Assembly (NCBI RefSeq): GCF_000741715.1
Contig: NZ_JGZN01000005.1
Coordinates: forward strand, 180,809 to 244,808
Length of the DNA: 64,000 nucleotides
DNA from: Bifidobacterium saguini DSM 23967
GTDB taxonomy: Bacteria; Actinomycetota; Actinomycetes; Actinomycetales; Bifidobacteriaceae
Direction of reading: 5' to 3'
The position numbers and the translations under genes are program-made. The notes under the pieces were generated by a model. The model ran no database searches. It was not told the DNA's origin and saw nothing but the letters and a program-made list of their open reading frames with translations. Below, piece by piece: positions 8,471 through 18,506 of the stretch (its first letter is position 1; every line of letters starts with the position of its first letter).

Positions 8471-10768
8471 ATGGCCACAGAAGATTATGGCGCGAAGGAT
8501 CTTGCCGTCCTTGAAGGCCTTGACGCAGTGCGAAAGCGTCCGGGCATGTATATCGGCACCACCGATTCACAGGGTCTCATGCATTGCTTGTGGGAAATCA
8601 TCGACAATTCCGTTGATGAGGCCTTGGCTGGATTCTGCACGGATATTACGGTGACGTTGCACGCCGATGGCTCGGTGGAAGTGGCAGACAACGGTCGAGG
8701 CATCCCGGTCGATAAGGAGCCGAAGACCGGTCTATCCGGTGTGGAAGTGGTACTCACCAAGCTGCACGCTGGTGCCAAGTTCGGCAATTCCTCCTATAAC
8801 GCGGTCGGCGGCCTGCATGGTGTGGGCTCCTCCGTGGTGAATGCGTTGAGCTCTCGACTGGACGTGGAAGTAGATCGTGACGGCAAAACCCATCACATGG
8901 CGTTCCATCAAGGCCATCCCGGCGTTTATACGGATGCCGACCCGGCCAATCCTTCGCCGGATTCTCCATTCAAACGCACCCGTAAGAACCGTCCAACCGA
9001 ATTGGAAATCATCGGCAAGGTAAGCCCAAAGACCACTGGTACGCGAATCCGTTACTGGGCGGATCCGGAGATTTTCAACAAGACCGCCGAATTCTCTTAT
9101 GAGCAGCTTGTGGACCGTGTGCGCCAGACCAGTTTCTTGGTTCCCGGTCTTAAAATCACCATTGTTGACGAAAATGTGCCGCAATCCGCTGCCGATTCAA
9201 TGGTATCTGCACAAGTGCCGGAATCTGATGCACCATCTCCGCTGCCCGAAGACCAATCCGTTGTGTCGGATGATGTCCATGAACTGCCGGTCAACAATGG
9301 CGGCAACGATAGCGAAGAGGACTTCTCGCTGAATGCTTCCAGTGAAGTTGTGGACGGCGCATTCGGCGAACAGCCGGCGCATCCGCGCGTAGTGGAATTC
9401 CGCCACACCGGTGGCGTCAAGGATTTCGTGGACTTTCTTTCCAAAGGTGAGCCGGTCTCTGACATTTGGCGTATTCAGGGTGAAGGCACCTACAAGGAAG
9501 AAACACAAGCAGTGGGTGAAGGCGGCGAACTGCACGCCCAGGAAATCGAACGCACCTGCGGCATTGACATTGCGCTTCGCTGGGTGAACGGCTATGACAC
9601 CACGATTCGCAGCTTCGTGAACATCGTGGAGACGCCGGGCGGTGGCACCCATGTGGATGGCTTCATGAACGGCATCACCAAGCAGATTCGCAAGGCCGTG
9701 GAAGACAACGCCCGCAAACTCAAGGTGAATCTTAAGGATTCCGCCATGAGGGTGGAGCGTGACGACATTCAGGCCGGTCTTGTAGCCGTGGTCACTGCCC
9801 GTGTGGCCGAACCTCAGTTCCAAGGCCAGACCAAGGATGTGCTTGGCACTGCGCAGGTCAAGCCGATTGTCACCAGGCTCACGGATAAGCAGTTCGGTGA
9901 GATGATTACCGGTTCCAAGCGCGGCTACAAGGAGCAGTCCGGCCGCGTGCTGGAGAAGATTGTGGGGGAGATGCATGCTCGCATCCAATCCCGCAAGGCT
10001 AAGGAAGTCACCCGTCGTAAGAACGCGTTGGAATCCGCTTCCATGCCGGCCAAGCTTTCCGACTGCCAGCCAGGCAATGACGACATCGCCGAACTGTTCA
10101 TCGTGGAGGGTGATTCCGCACTCGGCACCGCCAAGGCCGCGCGCAACGCCGGTTTCCAAGCGCTGCTGCCGATTCGAGGCAAAATCCTCAACGTGCAGAA
10201 GGCGTCGATTACGCAGATGCTTTCCAATAAGGAATGCGCCGCAATCATTCAGGTGGTCGGTGCCGGCTCGGGTCAGAGTTTCGATATTGAACAATCCCGC
10301 TACCACAAAATCATCATGATGACCGATGCTGATGTGGATGGTGCGCACATTCGCATCCTGCTGCTGACATTGTTCTACCGGTACATGCGCCCGCTGATCG
10401 AGCACGGATACGTGTATGCAGCCGTGCCACCGCTGCACCGCATCGCATTGACCGGCTCACATAAGGGCGAATACATCTACACGTATTCCGATGATGAGTT
10501 GGCTGGCAAACTCGCTGATTTGGATAAGCAGCACATCGGATACAACGATGACATCCAGCGCTACAAGGGTCTGGGCGAAATGGATGCCGACCAGTTGGCC
10601 GACACCACTATGGACCCGCGCACCCGCATGCTGCGCCGCATCCGTATGGAGGATGCTGCTCAAGCCTCCGAAATCTTCAGCCTGCTCATGGGCGATGATG
10701 TGCCGCCGCGCAAACAGTTCATCGTGGACAATGCCGATGATTTCGACCGCTCCAAGATCGACACCTGA
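8471..10768 (+). CDS. parE: DNA topoisomerase IV subunit B (ParE; GyrB-like)
   Basis: A 765-residue type IIA topoisomerase ATPase subunit. The GHKL ATPase has EIIDNSVDEALAG, DNGRGIPV and GLHGVGSSVVNALS (residues about 30-125). The TOPRIM domain has IVEGDSALGTAK and the metal-binding MTDADVDGAHI (about 545-625). The C-terminus YKGLGEMDADQL is conserved. Residues about 236-309 are an acidic, Ser/Pro-rich insertion in the transducer region that GyrB proteins usually lack. The partner subunit is probably the one at 33977-36688. A gyrB gene near the replication origin is expected elsewhere, which is why ParE is preferred over GyrB here. The ribosome binding site is weak (AAGGA). Confidence 0.9.
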   Translation: MATEDYGAKDLAVLEGLDAVRKRPGMYIGTTDSQGLMHCLWEIIDNSVDEALAGFCTDITVTLHADGSVEVADNGRGIPVDKEPKTGLSGVEVVLTKLHAGAKFGNSSYNAVGGLHGVGSSVVNALSSRLDVEVDRDGKTHHMAFHQGHPGVYTDADPANPSPDSPFKRTRKNRPTELEIIGKVSPKTTGTRIRYWADPEIFNKTAEFSYEQLVDRVRQTSFLVPGLKITIVDENVPQSAADSMVSAQVPESDAPSPLPEDQSVVSDDVHELPVNNGGNDSEEDFSLNASSEVVDGAFGEQPAHPRVVEFRHTGGVKDFVDFLSKGEPVSDIWRIQGEGTYKEETQAVGEGGELHAQEIERTCGIDIALRWVNGYDTTIRSFVNIVETPGGGTHVDGFMNGITKQIRKAVEDNARKLKVNLKDSAMRVERDDIQAGLVAVVTARVAEPQFQGQTKDVLGTAQVKPIVTRLTDKQFGEMITGSKRGYKEQSGRVLEKIVGEMHARIQSRKAKEVTRRKNALESASMPAKLSDCQPGNDDIAELFIVEGDSALGTAKAARNAGFQALLPIRGKILNVQKASITQMLSNKECAAIIQVVGAGSGQSFDIEQSRYHKIIMMTDADVDGAHIRILLLTLFYRYMRPLIEHGYVYAAVPPLHRIALTGSHKGEYIYTYSDDELAGKLADLDKQHIGYNDDIQRYKGLGEMDADQLADTTMDPRTRMLRRIRMEDAAQASEIFSLLMGDDVPPRKQFIVDNADDFDRSKIDT

Positions 10769-10794
10769 TAGATTGCTCTGCTGCCTTTTGATTG

Positions 10795-10831
10795 CCCCTG
10801 TTGAGCCAACATCATTGCAGCTCGACAGGGG
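10795..10831. terminator. Terminator hairpin after parE
   Basis: Stem CCCCTGTTGAGC paired with GCTCGACAGGGG (one G-T pair), 26 bases after the parE stop. The following T run is short. Confidence 0.65.
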
Positions 10832-10974
10832 TTAGTCTATTGGAGTTATTTGAAGAGCGATTAAAAATCACTCACTGCAGAAGCGTCCGACGAATTCATG
10901 TCGATATTCGGTATGCTTTGATGATGCTTTCCTGCTGTGCTGCAGAAGTGGGCTCTCTGTCGGCGTGTTGATTA

Positions 10975-10990
10975 CTTACCGTTCGGTAAG
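10975..10990. promoter_or_regulatory. Palindromic operator candidate upstream of the MFS gene
   Basis: CTTACCGTTCGGTAAG is a 16-base palindrome 60 bases before the start of the MFS permease. The TTACCG/CGGTAA half-sites are of the kind bound by TetR-family repressors. No regulator gene is adjacent, so the regulator would act from elsewhere. Confidence 0.5.
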
Positions 10991-11050
10991 CTAGATGACA
11001 TCGTTGTCACGAACAGTGTTGTTTTTTTGATGGGTTGAGAGGTTGCACTT

Positions 11051-12241
11051 ATGGCAAGTCTGCTGCTTGCGGTGATCTACATAGCATTTATCAGTCTTGG
11101 TCTTCCTGATGCATTGCTTGGTGCCGCTTGGCCAACAATGAGCCAGGATCTTGCAGTACCAGTCTCATGGGCGGGCGGCATCTCGGCGGTGATTTCCATG
11201 TTCACCATCGTGTCTGCATTACTTTCGGACCGTATGACTCTGAAATTCGGGGCAGGACGCGTCACCGCAGTATCCGTAGCGCTTACCGCGGCGGCTCTGG
11301 CAGGCTTCTCCATCGCGCCGAATTACTGGGTGCTGCTGTTGATTGCCGTACCCTATGGCCTCGGCGCGGGCGGTGTGGATGCCGCGCTGAACAACTACGT
11401 AGCCGTGCACTATGAAAGCCGACACATGAGCTGGCTGCATTGCATGTGGGGAGTCGGCGCATCCATCGGCCCGTACATTATGGGCTTTGCGCTATCCCGC
11501 GGTCAGGGCTGGCCTTGGGGATACCGGTATATTGCCATTTTGCAGGTGGCGCTTACCGTGGTTCTGGTGCTCAGTTTGCCGTTGTGGAAGTCACGCAAGC
11601 GCACCGCCGCGGAAGAGCAAGCTGACGCCAGCTCCGCTGCATCTGAAGGAGAGACTCGGAAGCCCTTGGGGGTGGCCGGAGTGCTGGCCATTCGTGGAGC
11701 CAAAGAAATCCTCATCATGTTCTTCTGCTATTGCGCCATCGAAACCACGGCCGGCTTGTGGGCGTCCAGCTACATGGTGCTGCATGGCGGCGTGGATAAG
11801 ATTACCGCGGCAAGCTGGGCCAGCCTGTTCTATGTGGGCATCACCGTAGGACGAGGATTGTCTGGATTCATCACCATGAAACTCTCTGACCCCGCGATGA
11901 TTCGGCTGGGACAGGCTCTGGTTCTGGCCGGCATTCTTGTTATGTTCGTGCCGCTGCCGCATCATCTGGGCATTGTGGTCGGCCTCGTGGTAGTGGGGCT
12001 TGGCTGCGCTCCGATTTATCCGTGCGTCATTCATTCAACGCCTACGTACTTCGGTGAAGAAAACTCGCAGGCCATCGTTGGCGTACAGATGGCCTGTGCG
12101 TATATGGGTTCGCTGCTTATGCCTCCGGTGTTCGGTGTCATTGCTCAATACATCAGCATCTCGCTTTACCCGTGGTACCTGTTGCTGTTCTTGGTGCTGA
12201 TGACGGTGATGCATGAGCGTCTGCGCAAAATTCGTGGATAA
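11051..12241 (+). CDS. MFS permease, sugar-type (FucP/glucose-galactose-like)
   Basis: A 396-residue major facilitator with about twelve hydrophobic segments and a hydrophilic central loop (about residues 185-215, Arg/Glu/Ala rich). The N-terminal FISLGLPDALLGAAWP stretch is shared with FucP-like and related sugar permeases. No signal peptide is needed. It is followed after 155 bases by a PfkB-family kinase on the same strand, which suggests uptake of a sugar or nucleoside that is then phosphorylated. The ATG at 11051 has only a weak GAGG site upstream. The substrate is not readable. Confidence 0.82.
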   Translation: MASLLLAVIYIAFISLGLPDALLGAAWPTMSQDLAVPVSWAGGISAVISMFTIVSALLSDRMTLKFGAGRVTAVSVALTAAALAGFSIAPNYWVLLLIAVPYGLGAGGVDAALNNYVAVHYESRHMSWLHCMWGVGASIGPYIMGFALSRGQGWPWGYRYIAILQVALTVVLVLSLPLWKSRKRTAAEEQADASSAASEGETRKPLGVAGVLAIRGAKEILIMFFCYCAIETTAGLWASSYMVLHGGVDKITAASWASLFYVGITVGRGLSGFITMKLSDPAMIRLGQALVLAGILVMFVPLPHHLGIVVGLVVVGLGCAPIYPCVIHSTPTYFGEENSQAIVGVQMACAYMGSLLMPPVFGVIAQYISISLYPWYLLLFLVLMTVMHERLRKIRG

Positions 12242-12395
12242 TGACGGACTGATGGTGTTTGCAATTGGAGCTTGATTTCGGCTGTTGCACGGTGTGCATT
12301 GCGCGGGCATAGTTCACCGGAATGTAGTCATTTTGTTATCGGCAGGTATCCTCTGATTCGACCTTTGGGCCGTGGGCCTACTATGCTGTGCAAAC

Positions 12396-13388
12396 ATGGA
12401 GAAAAGTGAAGAACATGAGCAGATGCCTGAACCGGTGCGTGATCGACTGGAAGCACTGGGTAAGGCACAGGGTTCTGTGATTGTAGTTGGCTCCATGAAT
12501 GCCGACTACACCGTGAGCACAAAACGGCTGCCCAAGCCGGGTGAAACCGTAAACGGCGGGGCCATGAAAGTGTTGCCGGGCGGTAAGGGAGCTAATCAGG
12601 CATCCGCCGCGGCTCGGCTCGGTGCCAACGTACAATTGTTGGGCGCTGTTGGAGAAGACGCGAATGCGGACTTCCTGCTGAGCAAGCTTGACGAGGCAGG
12701 CGTGGATACCGCTGACATCTTGCATGTGGAAGGCCCGAGCGGCACCACGTTGATTACCGTCAGCGCCGAAGGCGAGAACACCATCGTCTATTCGCCTGGA
12801 TCCAACTCCAAGGCCAGCGCAGGGTATGTACAGTCTCACCGCGATACTATCGCGCAATGCGCGGTGCTGGGTTTGTGCCTGGAAAGCCCGATTTCCACGG
12901 TGATTGCAGCGGCTCAGACCGCTCATGATGCCGGGGTAACCGTGTTGCTCAACGACTCGCCATTCATGGATGAGCTCCCACACGAACTGGTAGAGGCCAC
13001 GGATATTCTGCTGGTCAACCAGCATGAAGTAGCCCAGCTGTTGGGCTTGCCGGATACCGAAAGCACTGATGATTACGACTGGTATGAAGTGGTGTCACGC
13101 TTCACCGACTATGGTTTTGATCGCGCCATCGTAACGCTGGGTGCATCTGGATCCATCGTAATTGAGGATGGCCGTTGGCATCGCGTTTCCGCGGCGCAAG
13201 TCGATGCGGTGGATACCACTGGATGCGGTGACTCCTTCATGGGTACCGTGCTCGCCGGTTTGGCCGCAAAGTTCACCTTGCTGCAATCCGCGCAGATCGG
13301 CTCCTATGTCTCCGCATATGCTGCCACCAAGCTTGGCGCGCAAAGCGCATATGGCACAGCTGAAGAAGTTATTGAATACTTCAGCTGA
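12396..13388 (+). CDS. rbsK: Ribokinase-like PfkB family carbohydrate kinase
   Basis: A 330-residue kinase. The first PfkB signature is visible as LPGGKGANQASAAARLGA (about residue 60) and the second as DTTGCGDSFMG (about residue 277), where the catalytic Asp lies in GCGD. VVGSMNADYTV near the N-terminus is the usual ribokinase first strand and sugar-binding Asn/Asp. These features favour D-ribose as substrate. The start is uncertain: the ATG at 12396 has no good ribosome binding site, a GTG lies at 12372 and further ATGs lie downstream. It probably works with the permease upstream. Confidence 0.85.
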   Translation: MEKSEEHEQMPEPVRDRLEALGKAQGSVIVVGSMNADYTVSTKRLPKPGETVNGGAMKVLPGGKGANQASAAARLGANVQLLGAVGEDANADFLLSKLDEAGVDTADILHVEGPSGTTLITVSAEGENTIVYSPGSNSKASAGYVQSHRDTIAQCAVLGLCLESPISTVIAAAQTAHDAGVTVLLNDSPFMDELPHELVEATDILLVNQHEVAQLLGLPDTESTDDYDWYEVVSRFTDYGFDRAIVTLGASGSIVIEDGRWHRVSAAQVDAVDTTGCGDSFMGTVLAGLAAKFTLLQSAQIGSYVSAYAATKLGAQSAYGTAEEVIEYFS

Positions 13389-13440
13389 TTTCATTGCTGT
13401 TGTTATTGGCTTAACGCGATAAATTCGCGTGTGAACCGAC

Positions 13441-13477
13441 AATGTGCCCCGCTGGCTGCTCGCTAGCGGGGCACATT
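13441..13477. terminator. Terminator hairpin after the PfkB kinase
   Basis: Perfect 13-base arms AATGTGCCCCGCT and AGCGGGGCACATT, with an 11-base loop, about 50 bases after the stop. Confidence 0.85.
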
Positions 13478-13553
13478 TGCTATTGAGCCAAGGTTTTGCC
13501 CTGTTGGATAGGCATTGTCTCCATTGTTGATACCGCGGACTAGGCTCGAACAT

Positions 13554-16500
13554 ATGTGCGAAAGTCTGAATCTATTTGCCGAACCTACCCAAATATGGTT
13601 CAAGCATGCATTTGGGCAGCCCACGGAGGCACAGAATCAGACTTGGCCGGCCATCAAATCCGGTAAAAATGTGCTCGTCATTGCACCCACAGGCTCCGGT
13701 AAAACGCTAGCGGCATTCCTGGCTGCCATCGACCGACTTATGGCACATGATAAGAGCGAACGCACGCAGTCGAAGCGTGCTGGTGTGCGAGTGCTGTACA
13801 TTTCGCCGTTGAAGGCGCTCGCGGTCGATGTGGCTAAAAATCTTGAACGGCCACTCGAGGGTATAGCTGCACAATGCGAGGCGCAGGGACTGGCCGCGCC
13901 CACAATCACCATCGCTAATCGTTCCGGAGATACAACCGCGCAAGAACGTCGGCGCATTGCTTCTCATCCACCGAATATTTTGGTTACGACTCCGGAATCC
14001 CTCTATCTGTTGCTGACCTCGAAAGCGGGGCGCATTCTCTCCACGGTGGAAACGGTGATTGTGGATGAGATTCATGCCATAGCCGGTACCAAGCGCGGCG
14101 CGCATTTGGCATTAAGCCTTGAACGATTGGAAAACCTAGTTGCGGAAAGTCGTAAACGTGAGGCTGCGGATAAGGCGCATGATTCCGCTAAGGCCAAGGA
14201 TACGAGTGAGGTGCGCAATGAATGGCATATTCAGCGCATTGGACTCTCTGCCACGGTGAACCCGCCTGAAGAAGCCGCCCGATTTCTGGGCGGCGGCCGG
14301 CCGGTAACTATCATCAATCCTGGTGGCAGACCGGCTATGGATTTGAAAATGGTTGAGCCATTGGAGAATATGCGAGACCTGCAATCCGTGAACACCAAGC
14401 ATCGTGCTGGCGGAATGGATGCGGAGAAAATGCCGCATATCAGCGGAGTCACTCCAGCGATGCAGCGGCTGGCTGAACGCAAGGGCATCGTCGAATCTGA
14501 TTCCTCTGTCATTGCTATCGCTCGTGGCGACCGCACATCCGGTTCGATATGGCCAGTGGTGGAGCGCAGCATCTTGGATGAGATCATGACGCACCACACC
14601 ACGCTGGTATTTGTGAATTCGCGTGGCGTTGCCGAAAAGCTCACCGCCCGATTGAACGACATGTATGCCGAACAGCGAAACGGTGCACCGGCACAGCACG
14701 ATGCTGTGAATGATGATTCATGGGCCGTAGGTCCTGATTCTCCTGAAGGGCGTGAAGGCTTCGCCAAGCATTATGACGCTGTAGTAGGTTCCACCACCAT
14801 GCTGGTCGGCTCGCATGAAGGCGACGATGTGATTGCTATGGCCCATCATGGTTCCGTTTCCAAAGACCGCCGCAAGATGATTGAAGAACGATTAAAGCGT
14901 GGCGAATTGCGTTGCGTGGTGGCGACCTCCAGCTTGGAACTCGGCATTGATATGGGTTCTGTGGATCTGGTGATTCAGGTGGATACGCCGCTATCCGTTT
15001 CCTCGGGCTTGCAGCGAGTGGGCCGTGCCGATCATCAGGTTGGGGGAGTTTCCCATGCGTTGTTTTATCCGTTGACTCGGCAGCAGATTATCACTTCGGC
15101 GGCGAGCTTGGAATCAATGATGGCAGGAGATATTGAGCCGCTTGCCGTACCTCGTAATCCGCTCGACGTACTTGCTCAGCAAACGGTGGCTGAAGCGTCC
15201 ATACATAATCTCAAGGCGGATGAGTGGTATGCCACAGTATGCCATAGTGCGCCATTTGCCGAACTGCCACGCGACATGTTCGACGCGGTGATAGGCATGA
15301 TGGCCGGCGCATACAACACTGAGGAATTCTCCGCGTTCAAACCGCGGCTTATGTGGGATAGGGAAGAAGGTGTGATTTCTGCGCGTCCGGGTGCGCAAAA
15401 GATCGCCGTGACCTCAGGTGGCACAATCCCTGACCGCGGCCTCTACACTGTGGTTCTTCCTGAAGCCGACGCCGGCAAAGGGCAGCGTCGTGTGGGTGAG
15501 CTGGACGAGGAAATGGTGTATGAATCGCGCGTAGGCGATGTGATTACGCTTGGTACGTCGTCCTGGCAGATTCAGGAAATCACTCGTGACCGCGTGGTGG
15601 TGACGCCGGCACCTGGTCGCACTGCACGATTGCCATTCTGGCATGGAGAGGGTGCTGGGCGTGACTACGGCTCCAGCCGCACAATCGGTCGATTCCTCCG
15701 TGAGACCGCCGCTGGATTAGAGCTACCTTCCGGCTCCAAGCAAGTCGCAGACGCCCCGTCCTCCTCTGACTCCCCTCGGGAGAGCTGTCACCGTATGGCG
15801 ACTGAGGGGAGATTCCATCCACACTTCACCCCAGCCATCACGCATCGCCTTCAACATGACGGCCTTGACGCCAACGCCATCACCAACCTTGCGAATCTGC
15901 TTGCCGAACAGCAAGCCTCCACCGGTGTCGTGCCCGATGACAGAACCTTGGTAGTGGAACGTACGCGCGACGAGGATGGTGGTTGGCGCATCGTCTTACT
16001 GAGCCCATTTGGTCGCCGCGTGCACGAACCGTGGGCGATGGCCATCAGCCGCAGACTCGCCACTCGATACGGTTTTGATGGTCAGGCCTATGCTGCGGAC
16101 GATGGCATCGTGATTCAACTGCCGGACGGCGAAGGCCATATTCCGGTAGCCGACCTGTTCCTGTTCGACCCTGAGGACCTGCAGACGGATGTGGAACGGC
16201 AAGTCGGTGAATCGGTACTATTCGCCGCACGATTCCGTGAATGCGCAGCGCGCTCCCTGTTCATGCCGCGCTCCGACCCAGGCCGGCGTGTTCCACTTTG
16301 GCAGCAGCGACTCCGCGCCGCGCAGCTGCTGCAATCGGCCAGAACCGCAAAGAACTTCCCATTGCTGTTGGAAACCGCGCGCGAATGCCTACAGGACGTC
16401 TATGACATGCCGGCTCTGCATACAGTGATGGCTGGCTTGGAGTCCGGCAATATCATCATCAAGGATGTAGAAACCGAAACGCCTTCGCCGTTTGCGGAAA

Positions 16501-18470
16501 ACATTCTCTTCGGCTTTGTGGGTGCGGTGATGTACCAGTATGACCAGCCTCAAGCCGAGCGCAATGCACAACTGTTGTCTCTCGATCCGCAAGTGCTCGA
16601 ACGCCTACTGGGCAGTACGAATATGGCTCAAGTTTTGGATCCTGAAGTCATTCGTACCGTGGAGCAGGAACTAGGGGAGCGCACTTTCTGGAACGAGCTT
16701 GCCTCGGATGATATCGTCGGTAGAGTAGCCCGGTATGCGAAAACTCATGGTCCTTTCACCACCGAGCAAATCATCGATGAACTGGGCATGAGTGCAGATG
16801 ATGCAGTACATGAATTGGACAGATTGGCCGGTTCCGGAGAACTACTCAAAGGTCATTTCGTTGATACTAATTCTGCAGCTGATTCGGTTTCTGATGCCCA
16901 AAATAACATCCGGAATCCTGAACAATGGCTGCACAAGGATGTATTCCGGCGCATTCGCCAGCGTTCACTGATTAAAGCGCGCAAGGCAATCAAACCGGTG
17001 GAGCCGGCTGCCTATCAGATGTTCCTGCTTGATCGCCAAGGTGTAGGACCTGTTGGCGGTGAACGATATGAGGGCGTGGACGGTTTGATGCGAGTTATCG
17101 AGCAGTTGGAAGGTTTGGCTTTGCCCGCCGCGTTATGGGAATCCTCCATATTCCCTGCCCGCGTGCGTGACTATCAGCCGGCGTTATTGGATGAACTGCT
17201 CACCTCTGGGGAGGTAGTGTGGGTGGGCTCCAAAGCCGGTGCAACAGGCGCTGCGGAAGCCGGAGAAATCACCTTCCATCCAGCGGCTTCTGTGCTCTTG
17301 CCTGATGAATCGAACACTGCGGATTCCATGCAGAGCGGCATCGCTGATGACAGGTCAGCCACGATGCCGCAAGCCATTCTTGCAGCGCTTTCGACAGGTG
17401 GGGCTTTCCACGCACGTCAGCTGATGGACGCCGCCAAGCGCATCTGGAACGAGACTGCCGAGCCGGATATCAACCCGGAAACCGGCGAAATCATTCCTCA
17501 GGAGTGGAGCGAACAACAGTTCAAGGATGCGTTATGGAGTCTGGTCTGGCAAGGCAATATCACCAATTCAAGCTTCACGCCTGTGCGCGCACTGATATCG
17601 GCGGGACAAATCGGCCGACGTAAAGCGACGGTCTCGCGCAGGCTGGGCCGGGTTGCGCCGATTCGCCGCGCGACTACCGATATGACATTGTCCGGGCTGT
17701 GGTCGTTAACGGCTACGGGGATACATGATGATGCCGCTGCCCAAGTGCCTGAAACCGCACAATCCATGCAAGCCGAGCGTGCGCTCGCCACAGTGGAAGC
17801 ATTGCTCGACCGATACGGCATTATTGCGCAGCCGCTGGTGGATCAGGAAAAGCTTCCGGGTGGATTCTCAGCACTGTATCCGGTGCTGAAGCGCATGGAG
17901 GAACATGGGAAGCTGGTGCGCGGCATGTTCGTGCGTGGTTTTGGTGCAGCTCAATTCGCCGAGCGGGAGACCGTGGATGCGTTGCGCCATCTGTTGGAAA
18001 GCCGCGAGCAAACCGTAGTGGCGTTAAGCGTATTGGATCCGGCGAACCTCAGTGGCACGGCAATCGACTGGCCCCAGGTGAATGCCAGTGCCACAAAGCC
18101 AACACGGCGAGCCGGTTCACTCGTGGTGTTAAGTGCACAAGGCCCACTGTTATACGCCACGGTGAAATCCAAGCATCTGACGGCATTTCCATCACAGCCT
18201 CAATTCACTGAAAACAATGATGAGCGAGATGCCACTATCGATACCGCGGACGCTATTCCCGCCAATAGCATGATGCGCAAAGCCTCCGCAGAACTGGCCT
18301 ATGCACTGCAACGTGCAAGTACTGGCACAGGATACGGTGCCAGTAGCGGGCCGGCAACAGTGACTTTCAGCGATGTAAACGGCGAGCCGCTGAACGCTCG
18401 TCATCCGTTCGCGCGCACGCTCCACCAGGCCGGCTTCGTTCCCGTGCCTCAAGGCATGCGACTGTATTAG
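13554..18470 (+). CDS. lhr: Large ATP-dependent helicase, Lhr family
   Basis: A 1638-residue superfamily 2 helicase, the usual giant size of actinobacterial Lhr. Motif I APTGSGKT (about residue 45), motif II DEIH (about 170), motif III GLSATVNPPEEAARF, and the C-terminal RecA motifs (VATSSLELGIDMG and QRVGRADHQVGG) are all present. The rest is the winged-helix and Lhr C-terminal region (VVERTRDEDGGW, SPFGRRVHEPWA). Lhr unwinds RNA:DNA and branched DNA and is linked to repair. The ATG at 13554 directly precedes the conserved start of the fold. Residues about 737-752 are encoded by a copy of an intergenic palindromic repeat inserted in frame (see the repeat at 15766-15811). Confidence 0.93.
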   Translation: MCESLNLFAEPTQIWFKHAFGQPTEAQNQTWPAIKSGKNVLVIAPTGSGKTLAAFLAAIDRLMAHDKSERTQSKRAGVRVLYISPLKALAVDVAKNLERPLEGIAAQCEAQGLAAPTITIANRSGDTTAQERRRIASHPPNILVTTPESLYLLLTSKAGRILSTVETVIVDEIHAIAGTKRGAHLALSLERLENLVAESRKREAADKAHDSAKAKDTSEVRNEWHIQRIGLSATVNPPEEAARFLGGGRPVTIINPGGRPAMDLKMVEPLENMRDLQSVNTKHRAGGMDAEKMPHISGVTPAMQRLAERKGIVESDSSVIAIARGDRTSGSIWPVVERSILDEIMTHHTTLVFVNSRGVAEKLTARLNDMYAEQRNGAPAQHDAVNDDSWAVGPDSPEGREGFAKHYDAVVGSTTMLVGSHEGDDVIAMAHHGSVSKDRRKMIEERLKRGELRCVVATSSLELGIDMGSVDLVIQVDTPLSVSSGLQRVGRADHQVGGVSHALFYPLTRQQIITSAASLESMMAGDIEPLAVPRNPLDVLAQQTVAEASIHNLKADEWYATVCHSAPFAELPRDMFDAVIGMMAGAYNTEEFSAFKPRLMWDREEGVISARPGAQKIAVTSGGTIPDRGLYTVVLPEADAGKGQRRVGELDEEMVYESRVGDVITLGTSSWQIQEITRDRVVVTPAPGRTARLPFWHGEGAGRDYGSSRTIGRFLRETAAGLELPSGSKQVADAPSSSDSPRESCHRMATEGRFHPHFTPAITHRLQHDGLDANAITNLANLLAEQQASTGVVPDDRTLVVERTRDEDGGWRIVLLSPFGRRVHEPWAMAISRRLATRYGFDGQAYAADDGIVIQLPDGEGHIPVADLFLFDPEDLQTDVERQVGESVLFAARFRECAARSLFMPRSDPGRRVPLWQQRLRAAQLLQSARTAKNFPLLLETARECLQDVYDMPALHTVMAGLESGNIIIKDVETETPSPFAENILFGFVGAVMYQYDQPQAERNAQLLSLDPQVLERLLGSTNMAQVLDPEVIRTVEQELGERTFWNELASDDIVGRVARYAKTHGPFTTEQIIDELGMSADDAVHELDRLAGSGELLKGHFVDTNSAADSVSDAQNNIRNPEQWLHKDVFRRIRQRSLIKARKAIKPVEPAAYQMFLLDRQGVGPVGGERYEGVDGLMRVIEQLEGLALPAALWESSIFPARVRDYQPALLDELLTSGEVVWVGSKAGATGAAEAGEITFHPAASVLLPDESNTADSMQSGIADDRSATMPQAILAALSTGGAFHARQLMDAAKRIWNETAEPDINPETGEIIPQEWSEQQFKDALWSLVWQGNITNSSFTPVRALISAGQIGRRKATVSRRLGRVAPIRRATTDMTLSGLWSLTATGIHDDAAAQVPETAQSMQAERALATVEALLDRYGIIAQPLVDQEKLPGGFSALYPVLKRMEEHGKLVRGMFVRGFGAAQFAERETVDALRHLLESREQTVVALSVLDPANLSGTAIDWPQVNASATKPTRRAGSLVVLSAQGPLLYATVKSKHLTAFPSQPQFTENNDERDATIDTADAIPANSMMRKASAELAYALQRASTGTGYGASSGPATVTFSDVNGEPLNARHPFARTLHQAGFVPVPQGMRLY
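15766..15811 (-). repeat. Palindromic repeat family, copy inside the lhr coding sequence
   Basis: Read on the minus strand this stretch runs TCCCCTCAGTCGCCATACGG then TGACAGCTCTCCCGAGGGGA. It matches the intergenic elements at 28236-28280, 33907-33955 and 54019-54073 along its whole length. Here it lies within the open helicase frame and adds about 15 residues (roughly SDSPRESCHRMATEGR) in a linker between conserved domains, without breaking the frame. Confidence 0.8.
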
Positions 18471-18506
18471 CAGTATTCCAAAATCTGCGACGATCGAAAA
18501 AGAAGC

